Positions 9,160 to 20,430 of a stretch of 64,000 bases of DNA are shown here, piece by piece. The DNA is taken from positions 1,857,501 through 1,921,500 of the forward strand of contig NZ_PDCM01000001.1 of NCBI RefSeq assembly GCF_008634025.1, written 5' to 3'. Under the pieces are notes generated by a model. It was given only the letters and a program-made list of their open reading frames with translations. It searched no databases and had not been told where the DNA came from. Numbering within the stretch: the stretch's first letter is position 1; each line of letters starts with the position of its first letter. Source of the DNA: Streptomyces albofaciens JCM 4342. GTDB lineage: Bacteria > Actinomycetota > Actinomycetes > Streptomycetales > Streptomycetaceae. The position numbers and the translations under genes were made by a program.

Positions 9160-10428
9160 ATGTCCACCACCGAGTTGGGGCCGGTGTTCTTCCTGGCCGT
9201 CGTCGTCATCCTGCTCGTCTGCCGGCTGGTCGGCCGTGCCCTGCGCGCGCTGGGCCAGCCGCCCGTGGTGGGCGAGATGGTCGCCGGCGTGGTCCTCGGG
9301 CCGTCCGTGCTGGGCCTGCTGGCGCCCGGCGTGGAGGCGGCCCTCTTCCCGCCGGAGCTGCGGCCCGCGCTGTATGTCGCCGGGCAGATCGGCCTGGTCG
9401 TCTTCATGTTCCAGACCGGCTACGAGTTCCGTACGGCCGGCATCCGGAGGGTGGCGAAACCGGCCACGATGATCTCCTCGGCCGGCATCCTCGTACCGTT
9501 CGCGCTGGGCGTGGGGCTGACCTACGCCGTCCACGACAGTGTCGACGTCTTCCCCGAGGACGTGGCCGTCGGCGTCTCGGCCCTCTTCGTCGGTGTGACC
9601 CTCGCCATCACCGCGTTCCCCATGCTGGCCCGCATCATCACCGAGCGCGGCCTGACCGGCACCCGCTTCGGCTCGCTGTCCCTGGCGTCCGGCGCGGTCG
9701 ACGACGCGCTGGCGTGGGTGCTGCTCGCCGGAGTGCTGAGCATGGCCGGCAGCGGCACCGGGCCGCTGCTCATCGCCCTCCTCGGGAGCGTCGGCCTGGT
9801 GGTCGTCCTCGCGCTGCTCGCCCGCTCCGGGACCCGGCTGGCGGGCCTCACCCACCGCCGGGCCCCCGACGAGCTGCTGCTGGTCACCGTCGTCCTGCTC
9901 TTCCTCGCCGCCTGGTACACCGACCGCATCGGCCTGTACGCGGTCTTCGGCGCGTTCAGCCTGGGCGCGGTCTTCCCGCGTTCCGAGGCGGTGGACCGCG
10001 CGATCGAGGCGCTCGGGCCGATCAGCCGGATCGTCTTCCTGCCGCTGTTCTTCACCTACTCCGGCCTGAACACCGACTTCGCGCTGCTGGCCTCGCCCGG
10101 CCTGCTGCTGTTCACCGTGGCCTGCGTCGCCCTGGCCGTCCTCGGCAAGCTGGGCGCCTGCTGGCTGGCGGCCCGGGCGGCGGGGGAGGAGGGCGCGGTC
10201 GCGCTGCGCATCGGGACGCTGATGAACGCGCGGGGCCTGATGCAGCTCATCGCGATCAACATCGGCCTGGCGGCCGGCATCGTGACGCCGTCGCTGTTCG
10301 CGGTGCTGGTCGTGGTGGCGCTGGTGACGACGGTGATGGCGACCCCGCTGCTCACCCTGTGGGACCGCATCGACGCGCGCCGGGCGGTCGGCCGCCCGCG
10401 GGCGGAGCGGGTCGGCGCCGCGCCCTGA
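9160..10428 (+). CDS. cation/proton antiporter, CPA2 family
   Basis: A 422-aa integral membrane protein with about 12-13 hydrophobic segments. The signature near residues 31-50, QPPVVGEMVAGVVLGPSVLG, and the paired aspartates in SGAVDDALAW (about 178-187) mark the monovalent cation:proton antiporter family 2 (KefB/NapA-like); two adjacent Asp suggest electrogenic exchange. The Rossmann-type KTN domain of KefB/C is absent. It follows the P450 by 81 nt on the same strand, with GAAGGG about 9 nt before the ATG. It could be housekeeping Na+/K+ homeostasis or a transport/resistance component of the adjacent block; the sequence does not decide. Confidence 0.87.
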   Translation: MSTTELGPVFFLAVVVILLVCRLVGRALRALGQPPVVGEMVAGVVLGPSVLGLLAPGVEAALFPPELRPALYVAGQIGLVVFMFQTGYEFRTAGIRRVAKPATMISSAGILVPFALGVGLTYAVHDSVDVFPEDVAVGVSALFVGVTLAITAFPMLARIITERGLTGTRFGSLSLASGAVDDALAWVLLAGVLSMAGSGTGPLLIALLGSVGLVVVLALLARSGTRLAGLTHRRAPDELLLVTVVLLFLAAWYTDRIGLYAVFGAFSLGAVFPRSEAVDRAIEALGPISRIVFLPLFFTYSGLNTDFALLASPGLLLFTVACVALAVLGKLGACWLAARAAGEEGAVALRIGTLMNARGLMQLIAINIGLAAGIVTPSLFAVLVVVALVTTVMATPLLTLWDRIDARRAVGRPRAERVGAAP

Positions 10429-10496
10429 GCCGGGCCGCGTACGGTACGGGCCGGCCGCCGCCCGACCGGGTGGTCGGCGCGGCTCCGGCGATCGGG

Positions 10497-10502
10497 GACA
10501 AT
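10497..10502 (+). promoter_or_regulatory. era -10 element (leaderless)
   Basis: GACAAT lies exactly 7 nt before the era ATG and no Shine-Dalgarno is present, so transcription probably starts at the start codon. Confidence 0.6.
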
Positions 10503-10509
10503 GGGCGCC

Positions 10510-11448
10510 ATGAGCGTTCCCACAGAGTCCTCCGCACCGCACCGCGCCGGCTTCGCCTGCTTCGTCGGCCGCCCGAACGCGGGCAAGTCGACCCTGACGA
10601 ACGCTCTGGTCGGCACGAAGGTGGCCATCACCTCCAACCGCCCGCAGACCACCCGGCACACCGTGCGCGGCATCGTGCACCGCCCGGACGCCCAGCTCGT
10701 CCTGGTCGACACCCCGGGCCTGCACAAGCCGCGCACCCTGCTCGGCGAGCGGCTCAACGACGTCGTACGGACCACCTGGGCCGAGGTCGACGTGATCGGC
10801 TTCTGCCTGCCCGCCGACCAGAAGCTGGGCCCCGGCGACCGCTTCATCGCGGGCGAGCTGGCCGGGATCAAGAAGACCCCGAAGATCGCCGTCGTCACCA
10901 AGACCGACCTGGTCGACTCCAAGCAGCTCGCCGAGCAGCTGCTCGCCGTCGACCAGCTCGGCCGGGAGCTGGGCATCGAGTGGGCGGAGATCATTCCGGT
11001 CTCGGCCGTCGGCGACAAGCAAGTGCAGCTCGTCGCCGACCTGCTCGTCCCGATGCTCCCCGAGAGCCCTCCGCTCTACCCCGAGGGCGACCTCACCGAC
11101 GAGCCCGAGCAGGTCATGGTCGCCGAGCTGATCCGCGAGGCGGCGCTCGAAGGCGTACGGGACGAGCTGCCGCACTCCATCGCCGTCGTCGTCGAGGAGA
11201 TGCTGCCGCGCGAGGACCGCCCGGCCGACAAGCCGCTGCTGGACATCCACGCCAACGTCTACATCGAGCGGCCCAGCCAGAAGGGGATCATCATCGGCCC
11301 CAAGGGCAGGCGGCTGAAGGAGGTCGGCGTGAAGTCCCGCAAGCACATCGAGGCGCTGCTCGGCACGCCGGTCTTCCTCGACCTGCACGTGAAGGTCGCC
11401 AAGGACTGGCAGCGCGACCCGAAGCAGCTGCGCAAGCTCGGCTTCTGA
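10510..11448 (+). CDS. era: GTPase Era
   Basis: A 312-aa ribosome-assembly GTPase. G1 is GRPNAGKST, G3 DTPG, G4 TKTD. The C-terminal KH RNA-binding domain carries GIIIGPKGRRLKEVG. Era binds the 3' end of 16S rRNA during 30S maturation. An upstream in-frame ATG at 10501 overlaps the -10 element, so ATG 10510 is the better start. In the ancestral streptomycete order, as far as I recall, the deaminase-like gene (here 2577-2930) lies directly upstream; the block 2950-10428 separates them here. Confidence 0.97.
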   Translation: MSVPTESSAPHRAGFACFVGRPNAGKSTLTNALVGTKVAITSNRPQTTRHTVRGIVHRPDAQLVLVDTPGLHKPRTLLGERLNDVVRTTWAEVDVIGFCLPADQKLGPGDRFIAGELAGIKKTPKIAVVTKTDLVDSKQLAEQLLAVDQLGRELGIEWAEIIPVSAVGDKQVQLVADLLVPMLPESPPLYPEGDLTDEPEQVMVAELIREAALEGVRDELPHSIAVVVEEMLPREDRPADKPLLDIHANVYIERPSQKGIIIGPKGRRLKEVGVKSRKHIEALLGTPVFLDLHVKVAKDWQRDPKQLRKLGF

Positions 11449-11464
11449 CGCCCGCCGGGGCGGC

Positions 11465-12724
11465 TCACTCCACCCCGCGGATCCGCCGCACCAGCAGCGC
11501 CCCCGCCAGCCCGGTGCCCGCCGCGAGCAGGTACAGCACCGGGTAGCCGCCCAGGTACGTCACGACCGGCGCGGCCAGCGCGGGGGCGGCCACCTGCGGC
11601 AGCGAGTTGGCGATGTTGACGATGCCGAGGTCCTTGCCCCGGTCCGCGGCGGCCGGCAGCACATCCGTCAGCAGCGCGAAGTCCACCGACGTGAAGACGC
11701 CGAAGCCGACGCCCAGCAGCGCGGCGGCGACCAGTGCGCCGGGCCAGGTCTGCCACCCGGCGAGCAGCGCGGTCGCCACCGCCATGATCACACCGGACCA
11801 CAGGACGAACGGTTTGCGCCGTCCCGTACGGTCCGACCAGACCCCGCCGACGACGACCGTGGCGAGCAGCAGCACACCGTTGACGGCGGTCAGCACCAGC
11901 ACGCCGTCCTCGGGGTGCGGCCGGTGCAGCGCGTCGCGCAGGTAGTACAGCAGGTAGAGCAGGGCGATCGCGTTGCCGAGGTTGACCAGGAAGCGGGTCA
12001 GCCAGGCCCAGGCCAGGTCGGGGTGGCGGCGCGGGCTGATCCAGAACCCGGCGAGGAAGGCCCGCCAGGCGAACGGCGGCCGGTCGCCGCGCCCGATCCG
12101 CAGGTCCCGGTAGCGCAGTACGTACGGCAGCGTGGCCAGCACCGTGAAGACGGCGCACGCCACGTACCCCGCCGCGATGCCGCCGGCGGCGGACGCCAGC
12201 CCCGTACCGGCCACCACCCCCAGGAACTGCGCCGCGCCCAGCCAGCCGCCGACCGTGCCGCGCTGGGCGTGCGGCACGCGGTCCGGCACGGCCGCGGTCA
12301 CCGCGGCGAACGCGGCGTTGAGGGCCAGCTGCACCAGGCACCACCCGGCCGCCATGGCGGCCACGCTCCGGGCCGCCGCCAGCAGGCACAGCGCCGCCGC
12401 GCCGCCGAGGACACCGGCCGCGATCCACGGCGTACGGCGCCCGAAGCGAGATGCCGTACGGTCCGACAGCGCGCCGAAGAGCGGGTTGGCGACCAGGGAG
12501 ACGGCGGCGCCCAGGCCGGTGACCCAGGCCAGCACCGACTCCTTCGACGTGCCGGGCGGCGCCAGCTCGGCCGCCTGGAGGGCCAGCAGGACCTGGATCG
12601 GGCCGTACCAGCCGGCCCAGACCGCCCCGTTCGCCAGCGCCAGCGCGGCGGTCCAGCCGCGGCCCACCCGCGCGGCCGGGTCGGCGAGGGCCCCGGGCGT
12701 CTCCGCGGCCCCCGCCCCGCTCAC
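11465..12724 (-). CDS. MFS transporter, probable sugar/glycoside uptake
   Basis: A 419-aa, 12-segment major facilitator protein. Loop motifs GALSDRTASRFGRRTPWI (about 85-102) and GGVWSDRTGRRKPF match the glycoside-pentoside-hexuronide/sucrose type of MFS carrier. The GTG start at 12724 overlaps the stop of the upstream beta-glucosidase gene (GTGA), so the two are co-translated: the transporter would import a beta-glucoside for hydrolysis. Longer in-frame starts reach into the glucosidase gene and are rejected. The gene is convergent with era with only 16 nt between them and no obvious terminator. Confidence 0.87.
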   Translation of the reverse strand: MSGAGAAETPGALADPAARVGRGWTAALALANGAVWAGWYGPIQVLLALQAAELAPPGTSKESVLAWVTGLGAAVSLVANPLFGALSDRTASRFGRRTPWIAAGVLGGAAALCLLAAARSVAAMAAGWCLVQLALNAAFAAVTAAVPDRVPHAQRGTVGGWLGAAQFLGVVAGTGLASAAGGIAAGYVACAVFTVLATLPYVLRYRDLRIGRGDRPPFAWRAFLAGFWISPRRHPDLAWAWLTRFLVNLGNAIALLYLLYYLRDALHRPHPEDGVLVLTAVNGVLLLATVVVGGVWSDRTGRRKPFVLWSGVIMAVATALLAGWQTWPGALVAAALLGVGFGVFTSVDFALLTDVLPAAADRGKDLGIVNIANSLPQVAAPALAAPVVTYLGGYPVLYLLAAGTGLAGALLVRRIRGVE

Positions 12725-14118
12725 CGCCGCGCCCGCAGCGCGTCCCGCAGCCAGTGGTACGACGCCTTCGGCGTGCGCGCCAGCGTCCCGTAATCGACGT
12801 GCACCAGCCCGAACCTCCGGGCGTACCCCTCGGCCCACTCGAAGTTGTCCAGCAGCGACCAGACGAAGTACCCGCGGACATCCACCCCGGCGGTGATCGC
12901 GTCGTGCACGGCCCGGATGTGCGCGTCCAGGAAGGCGATCCGCTCCCGGTCCTCGACGCCCTCGTACGAGCAGCCGTTCTCGGTGATGACGACCGGCGGC
13001 AGCCGGTCGCCGTACCGGTCGCGGAACCCGGTCAGCAGCTCGGTCAGCGCCGCGGGCACCACCGGCCAGCCGAAGTCCGTCAGCGGGTACCCCTCGATCG
13101 CCCGTGGCGCGAACGGGAGCCCCGGCGGCAGCTCGATCCCGGCGAACGCGGCCGGTCCGCCGTCCGCCGCCTCCGGTGCCCCGACCTTCGTCGGCTGGTA
13201 GTAATTCACCCCGTACCAGTCCAGCGGCTCACCGATGATCCGCAGGTCCGCGTCCAGATCCGGGCCGGACAGCAGCGCCGCCGTCAGCTCCTCCTCCGGA
13301 TAGCGCCCCAGCAGCACCGGCTCCGCGAACAGCCGATTCAGCAGCAGGTCGTACAGCCCCGCCGCCTCCTGATCGGCGGCCGACTCCGACGCGGCCCATG
13401 TGGGCCCGTGGGAATTGGCGATCCCGATGTTGTCAGCTCCCCGCGCCCGCAGCGCCTGTACGGCCAGCCCGTGCCCCAGCAGCTGATGATGCGCGGCGGG
13501 GAGCGCCTCGAACCCCAGCCGCAGGCCCGGCGCGTGCTGCCCCAGCCCGTACCCCAGCAGCGTCAGCTCGGCGGGCTCGTTGAGCGTGATCCACCGGTCC
13601 ACCCGGTCCCCGAGCCGCGCCGCGACGGCGTCCGCGTACGCCGCGAACCGCCGCGCCGTGTCCCGCTCCAGCCAGCCGCCCGCCGCCTCGACGGCCTCCG
13701 GCGTGTCCCAGTGGAAGAGCGTCGGCACCGGCCGGACGCCCGCCGCGCACAGCTCGTCCACCAGCCGGTCGTAGAAGTCCAGCCCCGCCGCGTTGACCCG
13801 CGGCCCGCCGTCCGGCATCACCCGGGGCCAGGCCACCGAGAACCGGTACGCGCCGACGCCCAGCTCCTCGATCAGCGCCACGTCTTCCCGGTAGCGGTGG
13901 TAGTGACCGGTCGCCACCCGCCCGTCCGACCCGTCCTTGATCCGCCCGGCCCCTTCGACGAAGCCGTCCCACACCGACCGCCCCCGCCCGTCCTCGTCCA
14001 CCGCCCCCTCGATCTGGTAGGCGGAGGTCGAGACCCCCCACACGAATCCCTCGGGGAAGCGGGGCAACGCAGACGACGGGGACGACGAGGTCCCGTCCGG
14101 CACACGCGGAGCGTCCAT
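12721..14118 (-). CDS. beta-glucosidase, GH1 family
   Basis: A 465-aa glycoside hydrolase family 1 enzyme of full length. The N-terminal signature FPEGFVWGVSTSAYQIEGA (about 21-39), acid/base glutamate in TLNEPAE and nucleophile glutamate in VITENGC are all present. There is no signal peptide, so it is cytoplasmic and should cleave imported beta-glucosides such as cellobiose. Start ATG 14118 has CACCAT exactly 7 nt upstream and no Shine-Dalgarno (probable leaderless mRNA). It forms an operon with the overlapping MFS gene. No regulator gene is adjacent. Confidence 0.94.
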   Translation of the reverse strand: MDAPRVPDGTSSSPSSALPRFPEGFVWGVSTSAYQIEGAVDEDGRGRSVWDGFVEGAGRIKDGSDGRVATGHYHRYREDVALIEELGVGAYRFSVAWPRVMPDGGPRVNAAGLDFYDRLVDELCAAGVRPVPTLFHWDTPEAVEAAGGWLERDTARRFAAYADAVAARLGDRVDRWITLNEPAELTLLGYGLGQHAPGLRLGFEALPAAHHQLLGHGLAVQALRARGADNIGIANSHGPTWAASESAADQEAAGLYDLLLNRLFAEPVLLGRYPEEELTAALLSGPDLDADLRIIGEPLDWYGVNYYQPTKVGAPEAADGGPAAFAGIELPPGLPFAPRAIEGYPLTDFGWPVVPAALTELLTGFRDRYGDRLPPVVITENGCSYEGVEDRERIAFLDAHIRAVHDAITAGVDVRGYFVWSLLDNFEWAEGYARRFGLVHVDYGTLARTPKASYHWLRDALRARR

Positions 14119-14194
14119 GTGCCGGATGGTGATTACCGCCGCGTATGGGTGTCAAGAGGCGTGCGGAGGGCGGGGGTTGCCGGCCGGTGGCCGG

Positions 14195-14461
14195 TCAGCT
14201 GCCCTCCTTCAGGACTCTGCTGATCAGCCGGCGCTGCTCCTCGGTGAGGCGGGGGTCGGAGGCGTAGACCGTGTCGCCGTCGATGGTGATCTGGTAGCTG
14301 AAACCGTCGGGGACGCCTACCGGGGGCGTGCCCCGGCCGGCGGCGGCTGCCCGCTCGGCCAGGGCGTGCCATTCCGCGGCATCGGGCAGACCCGAGGTGT
14401 CGACCTCGGCGTGCCGCTCGATGCCGGCGAAGCCGCCGGTGCGTCGTACTTGAATCCGCAT
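14195..14461 (-). CDS. emfourin-like protease inhibitor
   Basis: An 88-aa protein (MRIQVRRTGGFAGI start, PDGFSYQITIDGDTVYASD core, LTEEQRRLISRVLKEG end) matching the emfourin family, small cytoplasmic inhibitors of protealysin-type M4 metallopeptidases. The gene lies directly downstream of such a peptidase on the same strand (62 nt gap), the arrangement seen for protealysin/emfourin pairs. ATG 14461 is preceded by AGGAAG at proper spacing. I infer that it keeps the neighbouring protease silent until needed. Confidence 0.82.
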   Translation of the reverse strand: MRIQVRRTGGFAGIERHAEVDTSGLPDAAEWHALAERAAAAGRGTPPVGVPDGFSYQITIDGDTVYASDPRLTEEQRRLISRVLKEGS

Positions 14462-14523
14462 GACGGACTTCCTACCCAGTGCGGTGCGGGGAAACGGGCG
14501 GAACGGGCCAGAAGCGGGCGGGG

Positions 14524-15588
14524 TCAGCTGCTGGGCACCCCCACCTGCGACCACGCCTTGAGGAGGGCCTGGAGTTCCTCGCCCTCGCCGTACTTGGTGC
14601 GTGCGGTGGCGACCGTCAGCCGCGCGAAGTCCGCGAACTGGGCGTCCTTGTCCAGCTGGCCGCCGGTCAGCGTGTCGTACCAGATCTGGCCCGCCCGCTC
14701 CCAGGCGTTGCCGCCGAGGTCCGTGGCGAGCAGGTAGAAGGCGTGGTTGGGGATGCCGGAGTTGATGTGCACGCCGCCGTTGTCGCGCGAGGTCTTGACG
14801 TAGTGGTCCATCGTCGCGGGCTGCGGGTCCTTGCCCAGCACGTCGTCGTCGTACGCGGTGCCCGGGGCCTTCATCGAGCGCAGCGCCTCGCCGGTGACGT
14901 TCGGACCGAGCAGCCCGGCGCCGATCAGCCAGTCGGCCTGGGAGGCGTTCTGGCCGAGCGCGTACTGCTTGATCAGGGCGCCGAAGACGTCCGACATCGA
15001 CTCGTTGAGCGCGCCGGACTGACCGAAGTAGTCCAGGTTGGCGGTGTGCTGGGTCACGCCGTGGGTCAGTTCGTGACCGATGACGTCGACGGGGATGGTG
15101 AAGTCGAGGAACAGGTCGTTGTCGCCGTCGCCGAAGACCATCCGCTGGCCGTCCCAGAAGGCGTTGTCGTAGTTCTCGCCGTAGTGGACGGTCGCGTTCA
15201 GCGGCAGGCCGGAGTCGTCGATCGAGTGCCGGCCGTAGACCTTCAGGTACAGCTCGAAGGTCGCGCCGAGGCCCGCGTGCGCGCGGTTGACGGAGGCGTC
15301 CTTGGACGGCTTGTCGGCCTCGGAGTGCACCTTCTTGCCCGGCAGCACCTCCTGGTGCCGGGCGTCGTAGATGGTGCGGTTCGGCTTGTCCGACGGGGTG
15401 CCGGCCGGCGCGCCGAGGCCGCGGACGGTGGTGATGCGGCGCCGCGTGCGCTGCAGGGCGTCGTGCTCCAGGGTGCGCAGAGCGCGCCCGGAGCGGTCGG
15501 CGTCCTCCAGTTGCGACAGGTGGTCGAGGACGTGGGGCGGCACGATCGTGCAGAAGACGGGGTGGGCCGCAGTGGCTTCAGGGTTCAT
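14524..15588 (-). CDS. protealysin-like M4 metallopeptidase
   Basis: A 354-aa thermolysin-family zinc protease. It has the short protealysin-type propeptide (HPVFCTIVPPHVLDHL near the N-terminus) instead of a signal peptide, so it is probably made in the cytoplasm. Zinc-binding HELTH sits in VIGHELTHGVTQH, the third zinc ligand in GALNESMSDVFG, and the catalytic His region is DNGGVHINSGIPNHAFY. ATG 15588 has CACATT 7 nt upstream and no Shine-Dalgarno. It is followed by its probable inhibitor gene. Divergent from the leuA leader, with which it shares about 160 bp of control region. Confidence 0.9.
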   Translation of the reverse strand: MNPEATAAHPVFCTIVPPHVLDHLSQLEDADRSGRALRTLEHDALQRTRRRITTVRGLGAPAGTPSDKPNRTIYDARHQEVLPGKKVHSEADKPSKDASVNRAHAGLGATFELYLKVYGRHSIDDSGLPLNATVHYGENYDNAFWDGQRMVFGDGDNDLFLDFTIPVDVIGHELTHGVTQHTANLDYFGQSGALNESMSDVFGALIKQYALGQNASQADWLIGAGLLGPNVTGEALRSMKAPGTAYDDDVLGKDPQPATMDHYVKTSRDNGGVHINSGIPNHAFYLLATDLGGNAWERAGQIWYDTLTGGQLDKDAQFADFARLTVATARTKYGEGEELQALLKAWSQVGVPSS

Positions 15589-15701
15589 GCACGGCAATGT
15601 GGCACTGGGTCATCACCCTGTCACTCCCTGCCGTCATGATTCCCGAAAACGTGTGGTTGATCGCGTTGGAGCGGTTACCTCACCCCGGTCCCGCATACTG
15701 A

Positions 15702-17669
<1,968 letters not shown>

Positions 17670-17746
17670 TCACCGGGCCGTCCGCGCGGATCGGCGCGCG
17701 CGCCGGCGGGCGGCCCGCCGACCGGCCCTGACCTGCGACGTACCCG

Positions 17747-17783
17747 GCGCCCCCCGGTTCTCTCCGCGAGAGCCGGGGGGCGC
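17747..17783 (+). terminator. leuA terminator
   Basis: A 16-bp stem (GCGCCCCCCGG... / ...CCGGGGGGCGC, one G-T wobble) with a 5-nt loop about 80 nt after leuA. No long T run follows, as is common in streptomycetes. Confidence 0.85.
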
Positions 17784-17908
17784 TTGGGGGTTCAACCGGT
17801 TTAAACGGCCGTCTTGTCCGGTCCGCGGTACTGACGGCACATCTCCGATGTGGCTAACATCACGCTCAACGCGGCAAAGACGCCGGAGCGTTACGGAGGG
17901 TCGACGTG

Positions 17909-18634
17909 ATGCACAAACTGGCTGTGGTGGGTGTGCGGACGTCCTGGCGCACCGTCGCCGACGGCGAGTTCTTCTGCCCCGAGTGCGGCGGGGACCGCAA
18001 CTACCTGCGGCGGACCGGCCGCCGCCGGCTGACCGTCCTCGGTCTGCCGCTGCTGCCGCGCGGCACCGCGGGCCCGGTCGTCGAGTGCTCCGCCTGCCGC
18101 GGCCACTTCGCGCTGGACGCGCTGGACCACCCCACCACCACCCGCTTCTCGGCGATGCTGCGGGACGCCGTGCACACCGTCACGCTGGCCGTGCTGGCCG
18201 CCGGCGGCACCACCTCGCCCGGGGTGCGCAGCACCGCGGTGGGCACGGTGCGCGCGGCGGGCTTCGCGGACTGTACGGAGGACCAGCTGCTGACGCTGCT
18301 GGCCGCGCTCGCCGCCGACACCGGCCGGCTGCCCGGCGCGCACGACGGCGCGCTGTCGCGTACCGCGCCCGGAAGCCTCGGGCGGCCCGGCGGCGGGCTC
18401 GACCCGTGCGGCACCGCGCTGGCCATAGAGCTGCACGAGGCCCTGGAGCCGCTGGCCCCGCACCTCGCCCCGGCCGGCCGGGAGTCCCTGCTCCTCCAGG
18501 GCGCCCGCATCGCCCTCGCCGACGGCCCGTACCTGCCGTCCGAGCGCGAGGTCCTGACCACCGTCGGCACGGCCCTCCTGCTGTGCCCGGACGACACCGC
18601 CCGGCTGCTGGCGGCGGCCCGCACGCCGTCCTGA
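17909..18634 (+). CDS. TerB-family protein with N-terminal zinc ribbon
   Basis: A 241-aa protein. Residues about 20-65 hold two CxxC pairs (CPECGG and CSACRG) forming a zinc ribbon. The rest resembles the TerB tellurite-resistance fold, an all-helical domain with acidic metal-binding residues. A GTG at 17906 precedes the ATG, but ACGGAGGG (17893-17900) spaces better to ATG 17909. The role of chromosomal TerB proteins is not settled; the position between leuA and recO is, to my knowledge, conserved in streptomycetes. No operon partner. Confidence 0.8.
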   Translation: MHKLAVVGVRTSWRTVADGEFFCPECGGDRNYLRRTGRRRLTVLGLPLLPRGTAGPVVECSACRGHFALDALDHPTTTRFSAMLRDAVHTVTLAVLAAGGTTSPGVRSTAVGTVRAAGFADCTEDQLLTLLAALAADTGRLPGAHDGALSRTAPGSLGRPGGGLDPCGTALAIELHEALEPLAPHLAPAGRESLLLQGARIALADGPYLPSEREVLTTVGTALLLCPDDTARLLAAARTPS

Positions 18635-18746
18635 GGCCGTACGGGTCCACCGGGCCGAGACCGTACGGGGCCCACCGGGCCGAGACCGTACGGGCCCCGA
18701 AGCCGCCGGTGCGGCCCCTCCCGCCGCGTGCGCGAGAATGGACCGC

Positions 18747-19493
18747 ATGAGTCTGTTCCGCGATGACGGCATTGTGCTGCGTACCCAGAAGCTGGGCGAG
18801 GCGGACCGGATCATCACGTTCCTCACCCGCGGGCACGGCCGGGTACGGGCCGTGGCGCGGGGCGTGCGCCGTACGAAGTCCAAGTTCGGCGCGCGGCTGG
18901 AGCCGTTCTCCCACGTCGACGTGCAGTTCTACGCCCGCGGCAGCGAGCTGGTCGGGCGCGGCCTGCCGATGTGCACCCAGAGCGAGACCATCGCGGCCTA
19001 CGGCGGCGGCATCGTCACGGACTACGCCCGCTACACCGCGGGCACGGCCATGCTGGAGACCGCCGAGCGCTTCACCGACCACGAGGGCGAGCCGGCCGTG
19101 CAGCAGTATCTGCTGCTGGTCGGCGGCCTGCGCACGCTCGCGCGCGGCGAGCACGCGCCGCACCTGGTGCTGGACGCGTTCCTGCTGCGCTCCCTCGCGG
19201 TCAACGGCTACGCCCCCAGCTTCGACGGCTGCGCCAAGTGCGGCCTGCCCGGCCCGAACCGGTTCTTCTCGGTGGGCTCGGGCGGTGTGGTGTGCGGCGA
19301 CTGCCGGGTGCCGGGCAGCGTCGTACCCTCCTCGGAGGCCATCGCGCTGCTCGCGGCGCTGCTGACCGGCGACTGGGCGACGGCGGACGCGTGCGAGCCC
19401 CGGCACGTACGGGAGGGCAGCGGGCTCGTCGCGGCGTATCTGCAGTGGCACTTGGAGCGCGGACTGCGCTCGCTGCGGTACGTGGAGAAGTAG
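18747..19493 (+). CDS. recO: DNA repair protein RecO
   Basis: A 248-aa RecF-pathway mediator that helps load RecA on SSB-coated DNA. The OB fold is N-terminal (SLFRDDGIVLRTQKLGEAD), and the C-terminal half holds a zinc finger with CAKCG and CGDC pairs. An ATG at 18738 is in frame, but GAGAAT (18734-18739) lies exactly 7 nt before ATG 18747, arguing for a leaderless mRNA starting there. Followed by uppS after 105 nt. Confidence 0.95.
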   Translation: MSLFRDDGIVLRTQKLGEADRIITFLTRGHGRVRAVARGVRRTKSKFGARLEPFSHVDVQFYARGSELVGRGLPMCTQSETIAAYGGGIVTDYARYTAGTAMLETAERFTDHEGEPAVQQYLLLVGGLRTLARGEHAPHLVLDAFLLRSLAVNGYAPSFDGCAKCGLPGPNRFFSVGSGGVVCGDCRVPGSVVPSSEAIALLAALLTGDWATADACEPRHVREGSGLVAAYLQWHLERGLRSLRYVEK

Positions 19494-19598
19494 ATAGGCT
19501 CAGCAGCTCCAAGGCGAGTACCGGTGCGGAGGGCGGGCGGCGGCCCGGAACCGGACGCACCACGCAGCACGCACTACGGCATAGGAGATGTGGACGGG

Positions 19599-20414
19599 AT
19601 GGCACGACGCGGAATTCTGGGGCGTGGCCGACGCGAGTACGAGACGCCCGAGCCGCACCCCTCCGGTGCGCGTCCGCCGAAGATCCCCGGCGAACTGGTC
19701 CCGAACCACGTGGCGATCGTCATGGACGGCAACGGCCGCTGGGCCAAGGAGCGCGGGCTGCCCCGCACCGAGGGCCACAAGGTCGGCGAGGGCGTCGTCC
19801 TCGACGTGCTCAAGGGCTGCATCGAGATGGGCGTCAAGAACCTGTCGCTGTACGCCTTCTCCACGGAGAACTGGAAGCGCTCGCCCGAGGAGGTGCGCTT
19901 CCTGATGAACTTCAACCGCGACGTCATCCGCCGCCGCCGGGACGAGATGGACGCGCTGGGCATCCGTATCCGCTGGGTCGGCCGGATGCCGAAGCTGTGG
20001 AAGTCCGTGGTGCAGGAGCTCCAGGTGGCCCAGGAGCAGACCAAGGACAACGACGCCATGACGCTGTACTTCTGCGTCAACTACGGCGGCCGGGCGGAGA
20101 TCGCGGACGCGGCGGCGGCCATCGCCGCCGACGTGCGGGCCGGGAAGCTGGACCCGAACAAGGTCAACGAGAAGACCGTGGCCAAGTACATGTACTACCC
20201 GGACATGCCGGACGTGGACCTGTTCGTACGACCCTCCGGCGAGCAGCGCACGTCCAACTACCTGATCTGGCAGAGCGCCTACGCGGAGATGGTGTTCCAG
20301 GACATTCTCTGGCCGGATTTCGACCGGCGGAACCTGTGGGACGCTTGCCTCGAATACGCCAAGCGGGACCGCCGCTTCGGCGCGGCGCCGGAGGCGGAGC
20401 CCGCGAAGAAGTAG
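19599..20414 (+). CDS. uppS: isoprenyl (undecaprenyl) diphosphate synthase
   Basis: A 271-aa cis-prenyltransferase that builds the lipid carrier for cell-wall synthesis. Motifs: [17 protein letters not shown] (catalytic Asp), [13 protein letters not shown], and the C-terminal [20 protein letters not shown] that binds diphosphate and Mg2+. The ATG is 12 nt after AGGAG; an in-frame GTG at 19590 is possible. An N-terminal tail of about 30 residues precedes the core. Likely co-transcribed with recO. Confidence 0.95.
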   Translation: MARRGILGRGRREYETPEPHPSGARPPKIPGELVPNHVAIVMDGNGRWAKERGLPRTEGHKVGEGVVLDVLKGCIEMGVKNLSLYAFSTENWKRSPEEVRFLMNFNRDVIRRRRDEMDALGIRIRWVGRMPKLWKSVVQELQVAQEQTKDNDAMTLYFCVNYGGRAEIADAAAAIAADVRAGKLDPNKVNEKTVAKYMYYPDMPDVDLFVRPSGEQRTSNYLIWQSAYAEMVFQDILWPDFDRRNLWDACLEYAKRDRRFGAAPEAEPAKK

Positions 20415-20430
20415 CGGCGCCGGGCCCGCA

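Noticed and set aside
6898..11388. 1496-codon open frame on the minus strand
   Set aside because: It lies antisense to four well-supported genes (FMN oxidase, P450, antiporter, era), has no domain and Gly/Arg/Ala-rich composition typical of GC-rich shadow frames.
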